Source: Verrucomicrobia subdivision 3 bacterium UBA7542
GTDB lineage: Bacteria > Verrucomicrobiota > Verrucomicrobiia > Limisphaerales > UBA11358
Length of the DNA stretch: 19,567 nucleotides
Direction: 5' to 3'
NCBI GenBank assembly: GCA_002479245.1
Contig: DLMG01000191.1
Coordinates: 8,640-28,206, forward strand
This document shows, piece after piece, positions 13,590 through 19,567 of the stretch. Each line of letters starts with the position of its first letter. The stretch's first letter is position 1. Under the pieces are notes generated by a model that saw only the letters and a list, made by a program, of their open reading frames with translations, was not told the DNA's origin and searched no databases. A program made the position numbers and the translations under genes.

Positions 13590-15251
13590 ATGAAATTGAA
13601 CAAAATCTCTCTGCTGGTTTTCGCCAGCCTTTTGATTTTTGCCAACCACCACCACCTTATAGTGACAACCGTTTTGGCAGATGAAACCACGTCCATTCCA
13701 CACCTTGAAAAACAGGGAACGGCGGCGCAATTGATTGTAGATGGCAAACCGTTTCTCATCCTCGGCGGGGAGTTGCACAATTCAAGTTCCTCCAGTCTCG
13801 ACTACATGAAACCGATCTGGCCGGAGTTGGCGGCGATGCATCTTAATACCGTGCTGACTCCGGTTTCGTGGGAATTGATTGAACCCGAAAAAGGCCGGTT
13901 CGACTTCAAACTGATTGATGGCCTCATTGATGAAGCGCGCCAAAACAATTTACATTTGGTTTTTCTTTGGTTCGGCAGTTGGAAAAACAGCATGTCGTCT
14001 TACGCGCCGGCGTGGGTCAAAACCAATCTTCAACGGTTCCCCCGCGCCGGGGACAAGGACGGCAAGGGCTTGGAAATTTTTTCGCCGTTCAGCGATGCGA
14101 ATCGCGATGCTGACGCGCGCGTGTTCGCGGCTTTCATGCGGCACCTTCGCAAAGTGGACGGGCATAAACACACGGTCCTCCTGATTCAAGTGGAGAATGA
14201 AATCGGCATGATTCCCGATGCGCGCGACCATTCTGTTGTTGCAAATGAAATTATTTCCAAACCGGTGCCAAAGGAATTGATGGATTATCTTCAAGGCCAC
14301 AAAGACAGTTTGATTCCGGAATTTCGCAGAGTATGGGAGGCCGCGGGTTTCAAAACTTCCGGCCCCTGGGAAGAGGTTTTCGGTTCGGGCGTTGGAACGG
14401 ATGAGATTTTCATGGCCTGGCATTTTGCACGTTACACCGGTCAGGTGGCGGCGGCGGGCAAGGCCGAATATCCACTGCCGATGTATGTGAACGCGGCGCT
14501 CGTGCGCCCGAACTACAAACCCGGGCAGTATCCCAGCGCGGGACCGCTTCCGCATTTGATGGACATCTGGCGGGCGGGCGCGCCGCAGATTGATTTTCTG
14601 TCGCCGGACATCTATTTCCCGAACTTCTCCGAATGGTGCGAGAAATATCATCGTCCGGGAAATCCGCTGTTTATTCCCGAAACGTTGCCTGACCCGGCCA
14701 ATCTTTTTTACGCCATCGGACAGCACGATGCGATGGGCGTTTCGCCATTTGGAATCGAAGATGAATTTTCCAAATCTCGCACCAATGATTTGTCGCTGGC
14801 GAAAAGTTATGGGGTTCTGTCGCAGATCGCGCCGCTGATTTTGGAACATCAAGGCAGCGGAACGATGGTCGGAATTGTCTTGGACGAAACGAATCGGATT
14901 CAAAAAATCCAGTTGGGCAATTTCACGCTGAACGTGGCGCATGATTATACCTGGCCGTATTCTGACGGCTTTCATCAAACAAATTCGTGGCCGCATTTCG
15001 GCGGCGTGATTATTTCCACCGCGCCGGACGAATATGTGATTGCCGGCAGCGGCCTCATCGTGACCTTCGCTCCGAATTCGCCGGGCGACCCGATTGCCGG
15101 CATTGCGAGCATTGAGGAAGGAACTTTTGTGAACGGTCACTGGGTGGATGGACGGCGTTTGAATGGCGACGAGAGCCATCAAGGAAGACACTTGCGATTG
15201 CCGCCCGGCCAATTCAGCATTCAGCGCGTGAAACTCTACCGCTACCATTAA
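13590..15251 (+). CDS. Secreted GH35 beta-galactosidase-like enzyme with C-terminal DUF5597-type region
   Basis: 553 residues from the ATG at 13590 (a TTG two codons earlier is in frame). Signal peptide about 1-30. The TIM-barrel core reads FLILGGELHNSSSSS and LNTVLTPVSWELIEPEKGRF (86-104), with the acid/base Glu204 in QVENEIG and the probable nucleophile Glu364 in FIPETL. The C-terminal region (about 420-550; FTLNVAHDYT, ending SIQRVKLYRY) matches the DUF5597-type domain of this GH35 subgroup, which I recall from plant-glycan loci in Xanthomonas and Caulobacter. The GH115 gene starts 21 bp after its stop, so the two form an operon. Family activity is removal of beta-D-galactose (or alpha-L-arabinopyranose); the pairing suggests it uncaps glucuronate side chains (inference). 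No strong Shine-Dalgarno is present. Confidence 0.88.
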   Translation: MKLNKISLLVFASLLIFANHHHLIVTTVLADETTSIPHLEKQGTAAQLIVDGKPFLILGGELHNSSSSSLDYMKPIWPELAAMHLNTVLTPVSWELIEPEKGRFDFKLIDGLIDEARQNNLHLVFLWFGSWKNSMSSYAPAWVKTNLQRFPRAGDKDGKGLEIFSPFSDANRDADARVFAAFMRHLRKVDGHKHTVLLIQVENEIGMIPDARDHSVVANEIISKPVPKELMDYLQGHKDSLIPEFRRVWEAAGFKTSGPWEEVFGSGVGTDEIFMAWHFARYTGQVAAAGKAEYPLPMYVNAALVRPNYKPGQYPSAGPLPHLMDIWRAGAPQIDFLSPDIYFPNFSEWCEKYHRPGNPLFIPETLPDPANLFYAIGQHDAMGVSPFGIEDEFSKSRTNDLSLAKSYGVLSQIAPLILEHQGSGTMVGIVLDETNRIQKIQLGNFTLNVAHDYTWPYSDGFHQTNSWPHFGGVIISTAPDEYVIAGSGLIVTFAPNSPGDPIAGIASIEEGTFVNGHWVDGRRLNGDESHQGRHLRLPPGQFSIQRVKLYRYH

Positions 15252-15272
15252 ACCGCACCGCCCGAAAATCAA

Positions 15273-18251
15273 ATGCATAAAAAATTTCTTCTGGTTTCCT
15301 TTTGCCTCTTCATTTTTGCCAGCCATGTTTTTGCGCTCGGCCAGGTTCGATATGTTGAAAATGCATGCCGCGAAGGTTGTTTCCCCATCATCGAAAAAAA
15401 TGCCGTTGCAAATCTGTATGTGGATACCAACGATTTTGCCGGGGTCGTGCGCGCCGCAAACGATCTGCAGGCGGACATTACCCGCGTTACGAGCCTGATT
15501 CCCGAAATGATTCACGATCCGAACCGGCTCGGAACGAATGCGATCCTCATCGGCACCATCGGCAAAAGCCGGCTCATTGACCGCCTGATCCACGAAGGCA
15601 AAATTGATGCCTCGCCCATCACCGGCAAGTGGGAATCGTTTTTCATTCAGGTCGTGCCGGAACCTTTGCCCGGCGTTGCGAACGGACTGGTCATCGTGGG
15701 CAGTGACAAGCGGGGAACCATTTACGGCATCTACGATTTGTCTGAGCAGATGGGCGTGTCGCCGTGGTATTGGTGGGCTGACGTCACGCCTGAACACCAG
15801 AACGCGCTTTTTGTGAAGCCGGGCAGATATATCCAGGGACCGCCGGCGGTCAAATACCGCGGCATTTTTCTGAACGACGAAGCGCCGGATTTGAGCAATT
15901 GGATCTACAGCAAATTCGGCACGGTCGCGACCGGCACCAACCCGCCGGTGCCGCCGGGCGTGGCCAATTACAATCACCAGTTTTACACGAAGCTGTTCGA
16001 GTTGATTTTGCGGCTGAAGGGCAACTACCTCTGGCCAGCCATGTGGAACAATGCCTTCAACGAAGACGATCCGGAAAACCCGCGTCTCGCGGATGAATAC
16101 GGCATCGTCATGGGCACCTCGCATCAGGAGCCGATGCTGCGGGCACAGAAGGAATGGGACCGGCGATATCAAAAAACGCTGGGCAGTTGGAACTATGCCA
16201 AACATCCGGCTGTCGTCGAAAATTTTTGGCGCGAGGGCATCCAGCGGAACAAGAATTTTGAAAGCATCATCACCATCGGTTTGCGCGGCGCGAATGATAC
16301 GCCGATGGCCGAGGGCGGCCCGGAGGCAAACATGGCGTTGCTGGAAAAAATCGTGGAGGTTCAGCGGAAAATCATCGCCGAAGAAATGAATCCCGACGTG
16401 ACCAAGGTACCGCAGCTCTGGTGCCTCTACAAGGAAGTGCAGGATTTTTACAACGCGGGCATGCGTGCCCCGGATGACGTGACGCTTTTGTGGGCCGAGG
16501 ACAATTGGGGCAACGTCCGCCGCCTGCCGACCGCCGAGGAGCGCAGTCGCAGCGGCGGCGCCGGAATTTATTATCACTTTGACTACCACGGCGGGCCGCG
16601 AAGCTACCAGTGGATCAACACCAGCCCGATTTCCAAGATCTGGGACCAGATGTCCCTCGCCGGGCAATACGGCGCTGACCGCATCTGGATTGTGAACGTG
16701 GGCCACTTCAAGGGCTACGAGTTTCCGCTCGAATATTTCATGGACCTGGCTTGGGACACAAACCGATGGATCAGCGACAACACTGATGAATTCACGCGGC
16801 GGTGGGCGGAGCGGGAATTTGGGCCGGCATACGCCAGGGACATTGCGGACATCATCGCCAAATACACCAAATACAACGGCCGCCGCAAACCCGAGTTGCT
16901 CGAGCCCAACACCTACAGCCCGGTCAATTATCGGGAGGCAGAAAACGTTGTAACGGACTTCAAAACCATCACCGCCAAAGCGGAGGAGTTATATGGCAAG
17001 TTACCTGAAGCCAAACGGGACGCTTTCTACGAATTGGTGTTGTTCCCCACCAAGGCCAGCGCACTGGTGAATGAACTGTACCTTGCCGCCGGAAGGAACG
17101 CGTTGTTCGCCCGGCAGGGCCGGGCTGGCGCCAACGACACGGCGGCGAAGACCCGGGCGCTCTTCCAGACGGACACGAATTTGATGAATTATTTCAATCA
17201 GACGTTTGCCCACGGCAAATGGAACCATTTTATGGATCAATCGCACTTGGGTTATACCACTTGGCGGGATCCACCCCAAAACAACCTGGACGCCATCAAG
17301 CTTGCCGAGATTGAAGTGCCGGAAGCGGCGGCGATGGGCGTTGCCGTGGAAGGTTCCGAGGCCGCCTGGCCCGGCGACCCGGGCGATGCAATTCTGCCGC
17401 AGTTCGACGTGTTCAATCAGCAACACCGCTACATTGACGTGTTCAACAAGGGGAAGGCCCCTTTCGAATTCACCGCCACCGCCAGCAACCCTTGGATTGT
17501 GCTCAGCGAAACCAAGGGAACGGTCGAAAAGGATAAACGCCTGTGGGCCGGCGTGGATTGGAACAAGGCTCCCAAGGGCACGGCCAGTGGCACGATAATA
17601 CTGGCTGGAACCAGTAATAACGTCACCGTAAAAGTGGATGCCTTTAATCCAACGGTGGTGACGCGCGATTCCCTGCAAGGTTTTGTGGAAGGTGAAGGTT
17701 TCGTTTCCATCGAGGCGGAACACTACACAAAAAACACTGACGCCGGCGTCAATCGTTGGATCAAGATTGACGATTACGGCCGGACATTGTCCGGCATGAG
17801 GGCCGAGGCGCCCGCGGATGCGCCGGAGGCCACACCGGGGAAAGATTCTCCCTGTCTTGAATACCAGATGTATTTGTTCAGCACGGGAAAAGTTGATGTC
17901 GCCGCCATCCTGGCCCCCACCTTGAATTTTGTTCCAAGCCGGGGACTTCGATATGCGGTGTCATTTGACGATGAGGCGCCACAGGTGGTCACGCTCGTTC
18001 CGCAAAATTACAATGCCCAGAACGGAAACCGGGACTGGGAGAAATCCGTGGAAGACAACGCGCGTTACGGCCACACGACGCACCCATTGACGAAATCCGG
18101 TTATCACACGCTTAAATTCTGGATGGTGGATCCCGGCATCATGTTGCAGAAACTTGTTGTGAACCTCGGCGGAGTGAAGCCCAGCTATCTCGGTCCGCCC
18201 GAAAGCTATTGCAACGGCAGGGAACAAAACCGTCCGGCGAAAACAAACTGA
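15273..18251 (+). CDS. Secreted GH115 xylan alpha-(1,2)-glucuronidase
   Basis: 992 residues, full length for the family. Signal peptide 1-21 (FASHVFA). An N-terminal alpha/beta domain at about 25-190 is followed by the barrel carrying conserved GH115 blocks: YRGIFLNDEAPDLSNW (195-210), LKGNYLWPAMWNNAFNEDD (248-266), MGTSHQEPM (280-288), ENFWREGIQRN, LLWAEDNWGN and YHFDYHGGPRSYQWINTSP. A helical region and a C-terminal beta-sandwich (EGFVSIEAEHYTKNTD, then YHTLKFWMVDPG) complete the usual layout. GH115 enzymes remove glucuronic or 4-O-methylglucuronic acid from internal and terminal xylose of xylan. It is co-transcribed with GH35. The CE15 esterase nearby frees the same uronate from lignin, so the two act in sequence. 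A 918-residue antisense reading frame overlaps it but has no protein-like character. Confidence 0.95.
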   Translation: MHKKFLLVSFCLFIFASHVFALGQVRYVENACREGCFPIIEKNAVANLYVDTNDFAGVVRAANDLQADITRVTSLIPEMIHDPNRLGTNAILIGTIGKSRLIDRLIHEGKIDASPITGKWESFFIQVVPEPLPGVANGLVIVGSDKRGTIYGIYDLSEQMGVSPWYWWADVTPEHQNALFVKPGRYIQGPPAVKYRGIFLNDEAPDLSNWIYSKFGTVATGTNPPVPPGVANYNHQFYTKLFELILRLKGNYLWPAMWNNAFNEDDPENPRLADEYGIVMGTSHQEPMLRAQKEWDRRYQKTLGSWNYAKHPAVVENFWREGIQRNKNFESIITIGLRGANDTPMAEGGPEANMALLEKIVEVQRKIIAEEMNPDVTKVPQLWCLYKEVQDFYNAGMRAPDDVTLLWAEDNWGNVRRLPTAEERSRSGGAGIYYHFDYHGGPRSYQWINTSPISKIWDQMSLAGQYGADRIWIVNVGHFKGYEFPLEYFMDLAWDTNRWISDNTDEFTRRWAEREFGPAYARDIADIIAKYTKYNGRRKPELLEPNTYSPVNYREAENVVTDFKTITAKAEELYGKLPEAKRDAFYELVLFPTKASALVNELYLAAGRNALFARQGRAGANDTAAKTRALFQTDTNLMNYFNQTFAHGKWNHFMDQSHLGYTTWRDPPQNNLDAIKLAEIEVPEAAAMGVAVEGSEAAWPGDPGDAILPQFDVFNQQHRYIDVFNKGKAPFEFTATASNPWIVLSETKGTVEKDKRLWAGVDWNKAPKGTASGTIILAGTSNNVTVKVDAFNPTVVTRDSLQGFVEGEGFVSIEAEHYTKNTDAGVNRWIKIDDYGRTLSGMRAEAPADAPEATPGKDSPCLEYQMYLFSTGKVDVAAILAPTLNFVPSRGLRYAVSFDDEAPQVVTLVPQNYNAQNGNRDWEKSVEDNARYGHTTHPLTKSGYHTLKFWMVDPGIMLQKLVVNLGGVKPSYLGPPESYCNGREQNRPAKTN

Positions 18252-18268
18252 CCGGCTGTTTTGTTGAA

Positions 18269-18454
18269 CCCGAACTCCGAAGTTGCCGGTGGTGGCGGGG
18301 CGGACAAGGCCCTGTCGGAGTGCGCCCGTCCCCGGGCGCAGCAACTGGCTTTATTCGAGCCACGGAACATTTCCCAACTACCCCCCCACCCCGCTTGGCT
18401 GCGGCCGGGACGGTCGCACTCCGCCAACGCAGAAATTCAACTTCGGAGTTTGGG
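18269..18454. repeat. MITE-like element with 16-bp terminal inverted repeats
   Basis: CCCGAACTCCGAAGTT (18269-18284) and AACTTCGGAGTTTGGG (18439-18454) are inverted copies with one mismatch. Inside are a second inverted pair, CGGAGTGCG (18316-18324) and CGCACTCCG (18415-18423), and a hairpin TGCGCCC (18321-18327)/GGGCGCA (18334-18340). The 186-bp unit has no plausible gene. It lies 18 bp after the GH115 stop and could be a non-autonomous mobile element or a structured repeat. Confidence 0.6.
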
Positions 18455-18614
18455 ATAAATCCAAGGCTTGAGATTTTCTTCTGGAGACGCACCAAATTCT
18501 GCCAACACTTTTATTTCATGGCTTAATTGAATTGAAGTTTTGATGAGCAAACCAACCAAATCGCAATGGGCCTTCGGCGGGTTGTTCCCGACGGAAATGT
18601 TTTGAGGAACGCTC

Positions 18615-18789
18615 GCCCTCACCCCGGCCCTCTCCCCCGGGGAGAGGGAGAATCGTCGTCCGTCTTCTGGCAAATCGCTGGTGTGCTGGAAACAAAGTCC
18701 GCTGGACGGCGTGGGCGGGAGAATCCCGCGAACCATCAAGCAAGCGTGCCAATGCTTTTCCCTCTCCTGGGGGAGAGGGTCAGGGCGGG
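18615..18789. repeat. Inverted pair of CCCTCTCC/GGAGAGGG palindromic repeats
   Basis: Copy 1 at 18615-18650 contains the stem CCCTCTCCCC (18628-18637)/GGGGAGAGGG (18639-18648). Copy 2 at 18760-18789 contains CCCTCTCC (18760-18767) and GGAGAGGG (18772-18779) followed by TCAGGGCGGG; it matches the reverse complement of copy 1. Units of this type are widespread bacterial intergenic repeats (recollection, not searched). The 110 bp between them has no convincing gene. I see nothing further in 18455-18614 or 18790-18938. Confidence 0.65.
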
Positions 18790-18938
18790 CCAATAAACCA
18801 ACTTCAACCATTTCCTTGTTTCATCCGGGTTCAATCCCCCTTTTGCTTTGCTTCCGCCTTCACCACATTTCGGCGCGATAAATCGATCCGGCTCATTGTT
18901 TTGTTTTGATTGAAATTTGCGGCGGCAGCGTGTCCCCT

Positions 18939-19256
18939 ATGCGCGTGCTGACCACGCTTCGAAAAGCCAAATATACCGAACTGGCGGTGTTTTTTTTCAT
19001 CCCGGCGGCGGCGCTGGGCATCTGGTTCGTGCCGCCCGGCCCCGTGCTCGATGCGCATGGGCTGCGCGCCATCAAGCCGTTCGCATTCGCCGCCTCCGCG
19101 GTGGCGGCGTTTGTCTCGCCGCTGATTTTTGGCGCGATGGCCGACCGCCACACGTCGCCGGTGAAAGTGCTGCGCGGGCTGGCGCTGGCCGCCGCCAACC
19201 TGCAACTCGCAGCGTTCCGGTTGGCGATATTGTGGGCAAAGGAATTTCACACGTGA
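18939..19256 (+). CDS. Truncated MFS transporter (nucleoside:H+ symporter type), N-terminal fragment
   Basis: 105 residues from ATG at 18939. It contains KYTELAVFFFIPAAALGIWFVPPG, HGLRAIKPFAFAASAVAAFVSPLIFGAMADRH and SPVKVLRGLALAAA, the first two to three membrane helices plus the loop after helix 2-3 of an MFS protein; full members have about 400 residues. It then diverges (NLQLAAFRLAILWAKEFHT) and stops at 19256. The next gene starts with the same segments, so this is a tandem duplicate that lost its 3' part. It could be a degraded copy or an expressed small membrane protein; the stop overlaps the next start (GTGA), suggesting translational coupling. Confidence 0.7.
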   Translation: MRVLTTLRKAKYTELAVFFFIPAAALGIWFVPPGPVLDAHGLRAIKPFAFAASAVAAFVSPLIFGAMADRHTSPVKVLRGLALAAANLQLAAFRLAILWAKEFHT

Positions 19257-19567
19257 GAACAATCCGCTGGGCTGAATACAGTGAATTGACGGCGCTGTTC
19301 TTTATCCAATCAATGGCCGTTGCCATTTGGATGGTGCCGTTGAGCCTGGTGTTCGCCGCTCACGGCCTGCGCGGCCTCGCGCCCTACGCCTTTGCCGCCT
19401 CCGCCTTCGCGACCTTCATTTCGCCATTGATCTTCGGCGCGATGGCCGACCGCCACGCTTCACCGGTGAAAGTGTTGCGCGGGCTGTCCGTGGCCAGCGC
19501 CGCCGCCATGACCCTCTTCGCCTGGAGCGTCAAACAAGGCTGGCCGCCGGGACTGGTGCTGGTGGTG
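19253..19567 (+). CDS. MFS transporter (nucleoside:H+ symporter, NupG-like), partial at the right edge
   Basis: Open from GTG at 19253 to the window end (105 codons). AAAGGA lies 9 nt upstream. It begins RTIRWAEYSELTALFFIQSMAVAIWMVPLSL and continues HGLRGLAPYAFAASAFATFISPLIFGAMADRH and SPVKVLRGLS, i.e. helices 1-3 of the nucleoside:H+ symporter-like MFS family common in Verrucomicrobiota, Planctomycetota and Bacteroidota. Members of this branch near glycan loci may carry sugars or oligosaccharides rather than nucleosides (inference). It overlaps the truncated copy by 4 nt (GTGA). Confidence 0.85.
   Translation, partial: MRTIRWAEYSELTALFFIQSMAVAIWMVPLSLVFAAHGLRGLAPYAFAASAFATFISPLIFGAMADRHASPVKVLRGLSVASAAAMTLFAWSVKQGWPPGLVLVV

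Noticed and set aside
13950..16706. A 918-residue minus-strand open frame antisense to GH35 and GH115
   Set aside because: It runs opposite two strongly supported genes, is rich in His, Arg, Gly and Val as expected from codon complementarity, and shows no domain or signal sequence; a by-product of high-GC codon bias.
18321..18340. Intrinsic terminator for GH35-GH115
   Set aside because: A 7-bp GC stem is present but no T-run follows; better explained as part of the repeat element.
18209..18526. Plus-strand 105-codon frame after GH115
   Set aside because: It overlaps the GH115 3' end and then runs through an inverted-repeat element; no protein-like features.

Overview
The window looks like chromosomal DNA of a free-living, polysaccharide-degrading bacterium, most likely a Verrucomicrobiota member (inference). 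The reasons are moderately high GC, many secreted glycan-active enzymes with no SusC/SusD pair, a pseudopilin-type protein (motif FTLIELLVV) next to an AraC regulator, and TTG/GTG starts with often weak ribosome binding sites. No rRNA, tRNA or CRISPR was seen.

Layout. Positions 1-1943 (minus strand) form a regulatory block: a ROK/XylR-like repressor, a short AraC-type regulator with no sensor domain, and the start of a pseudopilin gene whose Shine-Dalgarno touches the AraC stop codon. Three near-identical palindromes of the form AGTTYG-N5-CRAAC lie on the two regulator promoters. Positions 2146-2526 hold an unannotated, decayed short-chain dehydrogenase (SDR) remnant. Positions 2530-18251 encode eight enzymes or putative enzymes, each with an apparent N-terminal signal peptide: a SASA/SGNH acetylesterase, a GH8 xylanase interrupted by a one-base frameshift, a BNR_4 propeller protein, a CE15 glucuronoyl esterase, a second intact GH8, a GH29 fucosidase-like enzyme, a GH35/DUF5597 beta-galactosidase-like enzyme and a GH115 alpha-glucuronidase. 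Positions 18252-18938 are non-coding and carry two repeat structures. The window ends in two tandem genes for the N-terminus of a nucleoside-symporter-type MFS protein; the first is truncated.

How it works together (inference from families). The set fits decorated glucuronoxylan. CE15 would cut lignin-glucuronate esters, SASA would remove acetyl groups, GH115 would remove (methyl)glucuronate, GH35 and GH29 would remove galactose or fucose/L-galactose caps, and GH8 would shorten xylo-oligosaccharides. The ROK protein would repress itself and the AraC gene, and the AraC protein may act at an ATYGTCCATTCC motif found in front of several genes.

The items most worth a second look are the T7 frameshift in the first GH8, the three-palindrome regulatory circuit, the AraC-type 21-bp direct repeat, the SDR pseudogene with its catalytic Tyr changed to Cys, and the GH35-GH115 pair.
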